NCBI RefSeq assembly: GCF_030035675.1
Contig: NC_084480.1
Location: 120,428,738-120,492,737, forward strand
DNA: 64,000 nucleotides
Direction of reading: 5' to 3'
Origin: Rhineura floridana
Taxonomy: Eukaryota; Chordata; Lepidosauria; Squamata; Rhineuridae
Positions 36,294-47,328 of this stretch are shown piece by piece. Both the position numbers and the translations under genes were made by a program. How positions within the stretch are numbered: position 1 is the first letter of the stretch; every line of letters begins with the position of its first letter. Under the pieces are notes generated by a model. It saw nothing but the letters and a program-made list of their open reading frames with translations, did no database searches and was not told the origin of the DNA.

Positions 36294-36560
36294 TGGCAAG
36301 ACACGGAGCGACCGGAACTGCCGCTGTCACCGGCTCAAGAGCTTCCTGGAACCAACACGCTCTTTGCACTGAGTCCCTGACACGAAGCAGCCGCACCCCA
36401 GCGTCCCCCGTCGATTTATGCTGAGGGCCCCCTCCGACAGCCGCCTCTCGCGAGATGGCTGCCTGCAAATCCGGGCCTCACATGATTAGCAGCAGCGACT
36501 CAGCTCTAGGTTTAGCAGGTCAGCTGATCATGCAGAGCCCGCCTTCTTCTGGCGTGGTTG
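36294..36560 (-). promoter_or_regulatory. PLIN2: PLIN2 promoter region and noncoding first exon
   Basis: On the minus strand a strong donor (CTTGCCAG followed by GTGAGGAG) has its GT at 36292-36291, so a noncoding exon 1 would end at 36293. It would be spliced to the ATG exon near 33.45 kb. The surrounding 35.9-36.5 kb block is clearly richer in CpG than its neighbours, as expected of a promoter. A bipartite AGGTTT-AGC-AGGTCA at about 36509-36523 resembles a nuclear-receptor half-site pair. Its spacing is not the DR1 of a standard PPAR site, so that reading is weak. The transcription start is not resolved. Confidence 0.6.
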
Positions 36561-36804
36561 GTTGGGGGCAGAGAAGGGAGGAAAGTATGGTTTGTTCTTG
36601 TGCAGCTTAAGGAGTGCTGGAGAACATGTAGGTTTCATCACAGCACCAGTTATGCAATGGCTGGGTCGTCAAAAGAAGAACTTATATATAAATGGCTCGC
36701 ACGAAAAGTAACTTGGATGTATTCCTAAAACGGAGCCGCTTCCTGCTTGTAAAAAATTCTTGAGAGGCAGCTGTGGGTCTGTTGGAAGAAATCCAGCAAG
36801 AATC

Positions 36805-36945
36805 TTAAGAACGTAAGGAGAGCCCTGCTGGATCAGACCAAAAGCCCGGCGAGGCTAGTATCCCACGGTAACCTAGCAGATGCCTCTGAGAAGCCTACAG
36901 GCAGAGTATGAGCACCAGAGCTTTCTGCCGGTCTGGTATTCTGCA
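36805..36945 (-). mobile_element. CR1-like fragment upstream of PLIN2
   Basis: GAACGTAAGGAGAGCCCTGC and GGATCAGACCAAAAGCCC, then AGCAGATGCCTCTGAGAAGC, match the same 3' family as 52.0 kb. It lies about 300 bp upstream of the PLIN2 promoter block. Confidence 0.5.
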
Positions 36946-37339
36946 ACTGATAGCCTGTGCAATCCCGCTATGTTCAAAGGCAAAGTCCTGTAGTAAGAGT
37001 GTTTAGGATTGCAGCCTCAAAGACTTAACAGATGTATTGTGACATCAGCTTTCATAAATTAGAGTTCACTTAACTTCATCAAATGCTTCTGTTGGCAGAT
37101 AATACATATGGGCCATGCACTGCAAGAGGAAATGCCTGCATAGTTTTCTACACTCGTCACTTTGGGTATTTGTGTTCCTTAAAAAAAGAAACAAAACAAC
37201 ATTTGTCCAAACTTAAATACCCAGGTCAGAGGAAACAAAACTACTATTCACTAATTTTAGGCTGCAATCCTATGCAACCTTTCTTGGCAGTAAGTAGCCT
37301 TTAAAATATGTACTTTGCAATGAGTAGACCCCCCCACAA

Positions 37340-37850
37340 GAAAATTATTACAGATATGGGAGGGATGGGTCCCATAGATAAGCTATTCCATGGTTTTCAG
37401 ATGGGAACCTTGAATTTAAGATTAACCACACAGGATTTTGCTGCACATGACAAAGGTATATAAAATTAAACATGCCCATTCTAAAGAATGGCAGGTGATA
37501 GAAAAGGCAAATCACATCAAGTAATTCTAACTGCCAACGTAGCAACTTGAGCTGGGGAAGGCACTCTTGTAGGTACCTGGGTCCCAAGCCATTTTAGGGC
37601 TTTATACACTCGCCCAACACTAACACCTTAAATTGAGCCTGGTAGCTCACCAGCAGCAAGTGCAGTGCTTTCAGGACCAGTGACACATGGTCCCATCGGG
37701 CTGCTTTGTTTACTAGTCTAGCAGCCACATTCAGCACTGGCCGCAGCCTATGGACCATCTTCAAGGGCAGCCCCACATACAGCGCATTACAGTAGTCCAG
37801 ACAGGAAGTCACCAGACCATGGATAACTGAGGTCAAGCTATCCAGCATTT
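37340..37850 (-). mobile_element. L2-like LINE ORF2 fragment
   Basis: The minus strand encodes VIHGLVTSCLDYCNALYVGL, then NVAARLVNKAARWDHVSLVL and SYQAQFKVLVLG. This is the C-terminal reverse-transcriptase/tail portion of L2-type LINEs. Downstream text (GPRYLQECLPQL) continues in another frame, so the copy is decayed. Confidence 0.8.
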
Positions 37851-38439
37851 ATGCAGTATCGACTTACCACAAGACTGGGTAACCTTCGGCCCTTGGCCTA
37901 ATTTTATAAGGTACTCAGCATAATTTCAAAAGCCCTCACCAAGTGATCTGGATGGAAGGAGAGGGAGAAGAAATGGGTGACAGGAAGGAAAGAAAAGGTG
38001 TCAGAAAGAGAAAGGGTGCTCCCACCCAGTGCTGGCCTTGGCCCCACTGGCATGCAGCCCCTAACAGCTTAAGCCTGAGGAAATATGGTCCTCAACAGAA
38101 AAAAGGTTTCCCATCTGGCTTACAGCAATCCTGTGAGAAGTCAGAGTATTATTACTCCCACATTGCAGAAGGAGAACTGAAGCCTAGAGATAGGTGGCCT
38201 TAGGCAAGCTGCTTGTACTAATGAGTTCTGGGCTTCCCACATCTAAGGCCAGCATAGAAATGCAGACTACTAGCCTGAGTCCTTAACAAACTAAGTTTTT
38301 TAAATTGCAGGCTAGTAACTGTTGTGGACTTATTTACAAGGCAGGTCTACCCATAACAAGGCTTTAGGAAAATGAGATGGCTGGCAGACCTAGCAGACTT
38401 CCAAGGTCTCAGTGTTCTTGCTGCTTGGTCTGATACATG

Positions 38440-38640
38440 CCTATCTTATCATTTATTTATTTTATTTTCAAACCATTTTTCCTTCAAGAAGCTCAGGGCA
38501 ACATACAGTATATGCATATTTTATCCTCTCAAGAGTAGAGATAGGTTCGGATGAGAGGCAGCAACTGGCCCAGGTAGGTCTACCCAATGAACTTCATGGC
38601 TGAGCAGAGATTTGATCTGATCTGCAGTCAAGTCTGTCCA
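38440..38640 (-). mobile_element. Diverged tRNA-derived SINE
   Basis: A decayed relative of the copy at 6.6-6.8 kb. It starts with a TTATTTATTTTATTTT tail, has AGAAGCTCAGGGCAACATAC, and keeps the core complement AACTTCATGGCTGAGCAGAG. The tRNA head is hardly recognisable. Confidence 0.55.
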
Positions 38641-39019
38641 CTCCCATCCCATTCAGGCACTGTCTTTATGTATATCATCACCTGCACAATATATCTTGTT
38701 CCTTAGATTTTGTGACACTACATAAACAGTTACAGAAACCCAAACTCTATGATCTTGACTGTAACCTCAACCCACCATAATTATTTGTCCAATAGGTACA
38801 TAGGCTGTACCTGAACTAGGCTTCTGAAGATTAGTACTATCCTGCCATTAAGCCTATTTAGACCCTTATATAAACAGTCAGCGAAATGTAAGTAGCAATA
38901 GGCAAACCTGTCAATTTTCATTTCTCATTTTTCCAGTCTTAAATTCTATTCTCCATATTTCCAGATTAGTTTGTGATTTTTTAAAAATAAAATTATCATG
39001 AAAATCAATCAACCGTTTA

Positions 39020-39190
39020 GTGTGAATTTCTCCTAGTATACACATTTTTGTATGCAATTTTGTCTAATATACAGATTTTTGCAAAGCAATTTCCCTAATA
39101 TAAGGTATTTTGTATGTTATTGCCACTAATATATGCATTTTTGTGCATACTTTATCCCAGTACATGCATTTTTGTGCATGTTACTTGGCT
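39020..39190. repeat. Tandem repeat, about 31-bp unit, five diverged copies
   Basis: Five successive units of the form TAATATACRNATTTTTGTATG-CAATTT-CC can be lined up (TAGTATACACATTTTTGTAT, TAATATACAGATTTTTGCAA, TAATATAAGGTATTTTGTAT, TAATATATGCATTTTTGTGC, AGTACATGCATTTTTGTGCA). The last two are the most alike. Confidence 0.7.
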
Positions 39191-39477
39191 GGATAACTAC
39201 ACTGCAAAATTTGGAAAATTCTGAATTGCAAAGGATGGCTATATTCTGGTTATTGTACTGTTTTGGAAAGTGTGAATTCAGTAGGCTTGCCTTTAAATGC
39301 AAACAATCAAATTTCTTCCCTATCCTTAAATCTAGCTGTGTGGTTACAGACTTATGTGATAAGAGGAGCATATGCCCCCTCTGTGTGTCATTGCATGTTG
39401 TGCTCAGGTGATCTGTCTAAATGCTTATTCACATTTAGCAAGGTTCTAGACCAGATTTCTCTTTACTGCATTACAGC

Positions 39478-39578
39478 AGACATTGTTGGACTACAACACC
39501 CACTGGCTCCAGCCAAGATGGCCAGTGGTCAGAGATAATTGGTGCTATAGTCCACAATAATTGGGGGGTACCATGTTG
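39478..39578. repeat. Foldback element, diverged
   Basis: GACATTGTTGGACTACAACA and CCCACTGGCTCCAGCCAAGA face AATTGGTGCTATAGTCCACA. The stem is imperfect. Confidence 0.5.
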
Positions 39579-41067
39579 TTTACTCATGCGTTACAGACTT
39601 TCTAGTCATTCCTTGCTGAACTTCAGGCACATGACTAAGACTTTCTTGTTCCAGCAGGCATGTTAAGGTAGTGTTCGATTTTGTGATGATTTTTTTACTT
39701 TTTTATTTTCTGTATGGTTTATTTTTATGTACACTGCCTAGAAATGCTAATGATTAAGCGGTGTATAAATGTCTTAGATAAAAATTGTCAAAAGAGTTCA
39801 GTGTGCACAGGTAGCTGTTATGAATCCATAGTCCAAACTCTCTTCTGTACAAAAGGGTAGCTGTATTAGTCTTTTGTAGCAAAAACAACAGAGAGGCTTG
39901 TGGCATGTTAAAGACAAACAAATGCATTATGGCATAACTTTTTCTCATGTGTGACTTGCCATGCTACAATTTATGGTTAAAAACAAGTAGGGGGAACGAC
40001 TTTTCTTCGCATGCTATAGCATAAGAGATGGTACATATGGCGTTGGTGGGAAAATTTAACTGTTTGGATAGTGCAAACTACTTGCATATAAGAAAGTGCA
40101 CTTGTATGTGGGCCAGCAAGCTGGAGCTACAGCTCTGGTTCTACAAACTCACATGTGCATTCCACCATAAGTCAATACAATTGAGCTCTCAATCCCCATA
40201 GAAAAAAGTATGTCCCATAAAACCCGTGGGCTGAATTCTGCCTGCTAGGCTGTTCTCCTGAAGTTAAGTAGTGTGGCTACAGGGCTGTCCAGAGTGACCC
40301 AGAGGAAGTCTTGGCATACAGATATAGACCATCAGGCTTACGTTGCCTATCTTTACTGAATGACAGAGTGACAAATCCACCAGTTCTTGTATAAAAGATT
40401 AAACAGGGGAAATATATTTGCATATCAAGTCACCCTTTTTGTTTGTGTAGGTGAACCACAGCTTTCCTCCTAGTAAGTTCTCAATAAGGTCAGTATTCTT
40501 TGTTGGCTTTAGAAACTGAGGCTGCAGAAAGCACTGGGTATGTAAACTGGCCCTTAGCTTCCTTTCCTTTCCTTTCCTTTGGTGAGCTGTGCATTTCGCA
40601 CAGAGCAATGACAACTTGCTTATGTTACATTGATCTATCTTCCGTTATACATTCTCTCACACAGCATCACAAATAACCACAGACAATCTATAGTTTTTCA
40701 CTGCTAGGGCCTAAAAATCAAAGCAATTAAAAGAGGACATTAATTTTGGAGTGAATTTAACAATAGAAGGCAGTTTTTGACGCCTGAGGGAGGAATGGGT
40801 TCATCTACTGATCAGTTGTGAAAACTCTTTGAAGCATTTTTTTTAAAAAATGCAGTCAAGCTGATCCCAACAGGTTTTGCAGTAAAAAGGGGTTTGACTA
40901 GCGTCAAGTGCCCCCATTTTCAGAGAAGAGGTGGAAACGCACTAGAACAGGCAGAACAGTAAGTGTCTCTATAGCTATTCATCACAACAAAAGGAGAGAT
41001 TTTGTTTTTGCAGGAAGTACCCCAAAGGACATTGAACTAGTAGAAAGTAAACCCAAAGTCTCTTTGC

Positions 41068-41288
41068 AGATATGTTTATTATATTCCTTTATGCTGTTTA
41101 CTTGTTTTCTTACACCTTTCCTTTCTGAGTAAGCCATAAACATTTTCAACATTATTTGACCATAAAAAAATTGGAGAACTTTGTGATATACAGATTGTTT
41201 ATTATAGTCCTTCATGGTGTTAGCTGTTTTTCCCCATCTTATGGTTTCCCTTTTCAATAAGCTCTAAACATATTTGACCAGAAATGTT
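41068..41288. repeat. Imperfect direct duplication, about 130 bp
   Basis: TTTATTATATTCCTTTATGC through AAACATTTTCAACATTATTT (about 41075-41160) is repeated in diverged form from 41198 (TTTATTATAGTCCTTCATGG) to about 41285 (AAACATATTTGACCAGAAAT). The intervening bases are partly alike. Confidence 0.6.
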
Positions 41289-41569
41289 TGGAACAGATTG
41301 GGATATGCATGAAAGGTTAAGACATTTTTTTATAAGAGGAAACGGCTTTTAAACTCTGTTCCAGAAATCTTGGGGTTTGGCAAAAGCTTATCAGAGGTTT
41401 CTTAAAGAGAGCACTATTAATGGAAGACAAGCTTCCCATGAAGACAACTTTTCCAGTCTTGCTCATCTAGATGCACAGTCAGTCCATTTCAGGCAACATT
41501 AAGACCAACATATCTGGCTAGTGAAAGTGCTCCATATAAAATGAATGTAAACTCTAAAACATGCCCTTT

Positions 41570-42195
41570 GCAGCACCCAGGAGATCCTCTTGGGTAGCCA
41601 TGCAGGCCCAATTCAAAGTGCTGGTTCTGACCTTTAAAGCCCTAAATGGCCTTGGACCAATGTACCTGAGGGATCGCTTATGTCCATATGTACCTGCCCA
41701 GGATTTAAGATAATCTGCCTCCAGTCTCCTCTGTGTGCCTGAAATGAAAGATGTTAGACTGACAGGTATGTGGGAGCCTTTTCAGCTGTGGCTCCCAAGC
41801 TTTGGAATACCCTATCCCAAGAAGCCTACTCTGCTCACTCCCTGATGGTTTTCTGGAGACTTCTGAAACTGATCTTGTTCTGGAGAGACTTTGGGAGGGA
41901 CTGAAGGCAGAGCCTGACACTGATTTTATGCCTTCTCTGTTAATTTTTACCTCAGTAGTCCCTTCAGTACCACTCCCTATATATGCATATATGCGTGTAT
42001 GTGTGTGTATATGTATATATATTATTTTATGTATTTTAATTGCATTTTATGTATTTTAATTTATTTTAATGTTTTTGTGATTTTTATTGTGTACAATTTT
42101 ATTATGTACAGGCTCGATTTTATTGTAGGTCGCCCTGAGTGCCCTATTATATGGTAGAAGGGCAGGATAGAAATATTTTAAATAAATAAATTAAT
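41570..42195 (+). mobile_element. L2-like LINE 3' end
   Basis: AMQAQFKVLVLTFKALNGLG followed by MYLRDRLCPYVPAQ is the end of an L2-type ORF2. The 3' end has the usual GGTCGCCCTGAGTGCC, GGGCAGGATAGAAATATTTT and an AAATAAAT tail. A short TATG/TGTA-rich microsatellite at about 41977-42035 lies within it. Confidence 0.8.
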
Positions 42196-43682
42196 ATATT
42201 AAAGGGAAAGTAAGTATAATTACAAAACATACAGAATTAACTAACAGCGCATTTACATCAGCATGGAAGAGCTGTAACTGTTTTAAGTTTATGGAAATGA
42301 AAAGAGGGGAGGAACAGCACCAGAAATCAAACACACAAAGGAAACATAGAAGGTTGCTTTATACTAAACCAGTCCATTAGTCCATTTGACCCGGAAGATT
42401 TCAACAACTATTGGCTGGTAGCCAATGTTCCTATCCTGAACAAGAGGCTTGCCGGCCAACTTCAAGAACTCGTGGATGAAACTGATTTTCTGGATCCATT
42501 TCAATCAGGGTTCAGACTTGATTTTGGTACACACAGCCTGTGAGAAAAAATAACATTACATATTATATCCTCTGACATACATCCTGCCTAAACTTAAGGA
42601 TCATCACTTGCTTTTACATATTACACCATTAGCAACAAGCCTGTATTCCTAGTTCTCTTCACAATAGAAATATGCCCTTTAAAATGGAGAAGTCAGTATA
42701 TTAAAACAGCCTGTTTCAGAAGCTAAGTATTCTAGTTTTTTTAAAAAAACATTTCTGTTATGTTTGTGAAAATGTAGTATGGTTTAATTGGTTGGTCAGC
42801 CGTAGGGAAAGAGAAACCCTCGCATTATTTAAAATGTGTGTTTATTCAAAGCATTTGTATCCTGCTCTTAAATAGCAAAGAGTTTCCAGAACAGCTTACA
42901 TGTGTCAGTGGTAAGACAGTCCATGCCCTCAGGCTTATAGTCTAGAAGACACAAAAAGGCAAGGGATTTGGAGGAAGGAGGAAAAAGCAAACTTGCAGCA
43001 TATCCCTTTACAGTAGTGAAAGTAGTCACCAATATCTCCACTGTAGCTTTGTACTACGGAAGCATTGCAGTTTACATTATTGCTGGCCTGCATTACAGCC
43101 TGAAAAACAGTACTTCAGATACCAAGTCACAATCTGCCTCTGGAAGTCTTTCAGAATACTTTCACTCTCCTCTGAAACTCACTTTCTCCTACCAAGTTCA
43201 GTAGGATGTGGGTCTTTGGGAATATATCTACATCAGAACAGACATCAAATTATATCTTTTGAATTAGAGTGACTATTGCACAACTAAATTATGTGTCGGA
43301 AAGTAAATGGATCTGTTCAACTTCTACTGCGTCAAATTGTCAGTGATGTCTTATTAGCTGATATAGGGCAAAGTTCAGAAGCTTGCTGGCTCACACAACT
43401 GTTTGGACAGACTGCTGTCTGGTAAAAAGAGCGCAGCCCACCAGAAGCTTACCACGTGCATGTAAGAGATTATGGGGAATGTGAGACCTTGATAGAGCAG
43501 GGTCCTGAAGTCAGCTGATATATTTAGGGTCCATACCAATGTAACCTTTTGCAATGCTAAATCCAGAAGCTACAGCTCTTGATCAAGTCTGTAAGCTGAT
43601 CCGTCCCATGTCCTTGCCTTCAGGGATAAATCAGCTTTAGCACAATGTGCAAATAGTAGCACAACAGCAGCATAGGGCAGGG

Positions 43683-43812
43683 TTGGCCACTTCGTGGCTC
43701 TCCAGATGCTGCTGAACTACAGCTCCCATCAGTCTCAGCAAACACAGCTCATGGTCAGGGATGATGGGAGCTGTAGTCCAGCAGCATCTGGAGAGCCATG
43801 GAGTGGCCACCC
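43683..43812. repeat. Foldback element, long arms
   Basis: TGGCTCTCCAGATGCTGCTG and GACTACAGCTCCCATCA are matched on the right in reverse. The outer GGCCACT/AGTGGCC sequence is also paired. Confidence 0.85.
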
Positions 43813-45519
43813 TGGCATAGGGTAACGTTTTGGTGTGGTATCCAATAATGGACTTGTCAGAGTGGGTTTGTACAGTAGCAAGTGCATGTTCCCTGAGGCT
43901 GAGTCAAGGAGTGTGAAGAAGTTACTCTCTGGAGAACATAGGATCCCAGTTCATTCCCCGTGTTTCAAGTATGCTGCTTGGACACTGGTAATCTTTAAAA
44001 GTGGCAAAAAAGGAAATGTAAAGCCCGCATCACCATGAAGAACATCAGAAGGTGGTCACGCTGGGAAAAAGAGTAGGGATTGGTGACTAATTATCCGTCT
44101 CCTTGAAATATCTTTATCTACTCATTCTTTTGGGTTCACTTATTCTCTTATTCTTTTAAAGTCATTATGGTTCCATTATGGACCAGACACTTGCTGGAAT
44201 AAGGTGCAGAAACATCTCAAAATTTCACAGAACCTGGGAAAGTGAAAGTTACTGGAGGATTTCCCAAGCATGTCAGAAGCTGTGGAGAAAATATAAGGAA
44301 ATCATGTCACGTTATATTATTTAGGGTCTTCTGTGTCCATCCTTCCCTTCTGTTTGTGTAAAATGATGCCATTACCCCTTCCCTCTCTCCTTTGTCCGCC
44401 CCCATGATTTGGTTAGGAATGTAAGGGGCTTGATGGTGTTAAAGTTTGCAGAGAAAGAGGTGATGGGCCAGTGGCTCCAGTGCATTAGTACTGCTAGTTT
44501 TTACAACATGACAATGTCCCCTTCAGAGATGAATACTTTTTCCAAATGGCTCCTTAATCTCTCCCAGACAAAATGTCTGGCTGCGCACACCCCTGAAATT
44601 TGGTGCATCTGGAATACCAGATTCAGACCAGGCAGATTCCGTTTCAAAGCTGCTCAGTGATGAAGATGACCTTTGCAGAGTCTTGCTCATCTCAAGGCTG
44701 GTGTGAGGATTCAATGGGGATGGATAAAACATGTGTTTCACTTGAGCTCCTTGGAGGAAGGTGGAATAAAAATGCAATGAATGAATACAGAATTTATGCA
44801 TTTCTGAGCTGCATACACCCTGTTAATGGCACTATAAATAAAAAATACAGTAAGCTCATTAAAGTTCAACAAAGCCCATTGGTCCTTCTCAAGAATAACA
44901 AGGTGCATCAGACCTATTACTTAGTCTGGCTGTTGAATCAGTCACTAGAGTTTACTCTTCGTAGACCTCCCTTTTCTCTTCTTGACCACTTGCAAAAATC
45001 CTAAGGTCTCCTTAGACTTCAGAACCACTAATCACACATCAGTATGGAAGACAAAAAAATATGCTGGGTGTTAAACTCTTTCTCTTAGAAATTTTACCAA
45101 TGGTCAGCTTAAACAAGTAGTTAAGAATGTAAGTCTTCAGATAACACACATACAATCCTTGACCTCTCTTGCGTTTTATAACTCAAAGATAGTGAATATC
45201 AATGGTTAGGACTTTGTGAAATCCAATCAATATGCCTCCACCAACAGTGCTGTCTTTTGTGACTGACTGGGGGCATGTAGTCTGCAGCAGAAGCAAACAT
45301 TGCACATATCACCATAAATTCATCTGCAAACTCTTCCTTCAGAAAAAAATCAAGAGATTGCTTGCACAAGGACACAATAGATCCTGGAGAAAAAAATGCA
45401 GATGAAGTTGGCTCATAGTTCAGACTTCCATAGTACAGTCCCTACTTCCTTATGACAGATTGTCTGAGGGAGGGAGTGTGATTTATGCAGCTCTCTTCCC
45501 CCCAAATAGGTTTTGGATC

Positions 45520-45644
45520 ATCCCAAATCTTTTGTGGACCACCAAGAGGAAGTCTGCAAGCAGGACTTGAGTGCAATAGCACTCTCCCTTTTTGTTATTC
45601 CCAGCAACTGGTATTCAGAGACATACAGCCTGCAACAATGGAGG
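45520..45644 (-). mobile_element. CR1-like repeat, left half (interrupted by the hAT)
   Basis: CTGCAAGCAGGACTTGAGTG through CAGCAACTGGTATTCAGAGA matches the repeat at 52.0-52.25 kb. The matching right half resumes at 51215, directly after the hAT target duplication. Confidence 0.65.
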
Positions 45645-45787
45645 CAGTGCTGTAACTAGGTAGGTGCAACAGGTGCACAGGCACAGGGCCCAGCACGAAG
45701 GGGCCCCTGAAATGGAACTGACAAAAAAAATTGTCAAATATAATATTTTCAAATTTTAAATTTAGCTGACGTGCTCTGCTGTGTGGT

Positions 45788-45918
45788 TCAGATGTCGGTG
45801 AACCGAGTGCGTCGAGTGGGCCCAGGCACCCCATTGCGTTATTTAGCGGTTTAGCGATTGGTCATTGCGTCACTCAGTCCCTGGATGCCCTCGACGCACT
45901 CTGCTCACCAACATCTGA
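45788..45918. repeat. Subterminal hairpin inside the hAT 5' region
   Basis: The 29-bp arms 45788-45816 (TCAGATGTCGGTGAACCGAG...) and 45890-45918 (reverse) match at 26 of 29 positions. They lie about 140 bp inside the left end of the hAT, in a CpG-rich block. Subterminal repeats in hAT elements can be transposase binding sites; whether these are is inference. Confidence 0.75.
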
Positions 45919-46618
45919 ATGAATCGCAGGGCTGATCGACGCATCACATGCGCGACGGGAGCGAATGTTTATGTCGTGGTTTATGCTGCTTTTTACCCAA
46001 CGACCACAGCTGAAAATATTGTTGACGCTGTTTGTTAACTAGTCTGACTTCGACTTGTGATTTGATAACGAACAAATTACTTTGTTTTCGCGTTTATGTG
46101 TTATTGTGAAAACAGGTAGGTAAGCTTTATTAAATAATAAAAATGTCAAAAATACATTCATATATTTTAAGGTTAAGGTGGCAAATCATCTATTTGAATT
46201 TAGCGATGTAATTTTTTGAAGTTTTCTTCAATAATAATTATAATTAGTATATTACATTATTTTGCTACAATTCTATACCGGGGTAGATATTTTAATTTAT
46301 TAAATTTATATTGTACATAAATTAAATTAAAAATTAAATACGTATGTGATTGTGAAATGTAATTTATAAGGCATACAAAAACTTAACTCATAATTATCAT
46401 TATTATTAAAGTAAAGGTAACGTCAAATGCAAATAATTATAAACATAGGAACATATTTATATAAAAGATTATCATTGTAATACTTAAGCTTTTAAATTTT
46501 CAGAAGATTTGATTATTTTAAATTTTTTGAGATTTTTTATCGATTTAATTTTTTTGAGATTTTTACCAATACTCATGCAGTGTGAAAAATAGTATTTTTG
46601 TTTTTTTCTAGTCCAAAA

Positions 46619-47187
46619 ATGTCCAAGCAACTGTCGAGTGCACAAAAGCGAAAAATAAACAAGCGAAAATTAGAAGAATGCAAATCAATGTCGCAGCAAT
46701 TTGTTAAATGGCTGAGAAAAGAAACACCAGAAGGCGAAAGGCCTGCGCAAGAGGCCAAATCTAGTACTGCTTCACAAGATAATACTGTACTACAATTGCA
46801 CTCTACTATTTCAAAGGATGATGATACACCGAAAGAAATACTGCTAAATTACAACGATCCACATTCTTGGCCTGCTATTACAAATAAATTAATATATTTC
46901 CTTGTCAAACATGGTCCAGATCAAGGCGACGACATGAACTTTAATACCTTGGTATCAGACAATTCAGGACGAAAATTTACAAAGGACTGGTTTTATGTTA
47001 AACAAATTAATGGAGAAACCGTTAAAAGAAAATGGATGTTATATTCTATTAATCAAAACGCAATATTTTGTTTTCCTTGTATGCTTTTTGGACACAAATC
47101 GCATAATCTTTCAGACCCACAAAAAGGATTCCATGATTGGAGGCATCTTCATGCTGTTATTCCCCAACATGAAAATTCCTCTGAGCA
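46619..47187 (+). pseudogene. hAT transposase N-terminal part (TTF zinc finger)
   Basis: From the ATG (MSKQLSSAQK) the frame runs through a basic N-terminus and an acidic linker. It then enters the TTF zinc-finger domain (WFYVKQINGETVKRKWMLYS and FCFPCMLFG) that binds transposon ends in this hAT branch. It stops at a TGA at 47188 after ENSSEQ. The same frame continues NNYVKWKVMEKDV for about 130 bp until the LINE insertion. Confidence 0.85.
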
Positions 47188-47328
47188 GTGAAACAATTAT
47201 GTGAAATGGAAAGTGATGGAAAAAGATGTAACATCAGGAAACGCACTCGATGATTATTTAGTTAATTCAATTAACAAGGAAAAAATGATATGGCGTGAAA
47301 TATTGAAAATAATAGTACATGCTATTCT

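Larger units (their letters stand above)
36600..45500. other. Intergenic right of PLIN2
   Basis: No host coding exon recognised. DENND4C, which lies next to PLIN2 in mammals, is not visible here. Contents are CR1-like (36.8), L2-like (37.3-37.85 and 41.6-42.2), SINE (38.4), tandem (39.0 and 41.1) and foldback (39.5 and 43.7) repeats. The remaining AT-rich sequence I cannot assign. Confidence 0.6.

Noticed and set aside
35649-36372. Long overlapping open frames (up to 192 codons) on both strands near the PLIN2 promoter
   Set aside because: They lie in GC-rich promoter and first-intron sequence, show no domain, and partly overlap a dispersed repeat at 35.78-35.87 kb. GC-rich DNA opens frames by chance.
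40908-41132. 74-codon plus frame starting MPPFSEKRWKRTRTGR
   Set aside because: It crosses into an old duplicated AT-rich segment and ends in hydrophobic low-complexity text; no family recognised.
42968-43204. 78-codon plus frame resembling a membrane segment (TVALYYGSIAVYIIAGLHY)
   Set aside because: No supporting splice sites, no homology recognised, and hydrophobic runs of this kind are frequent in AT-rich noncoding DNA.
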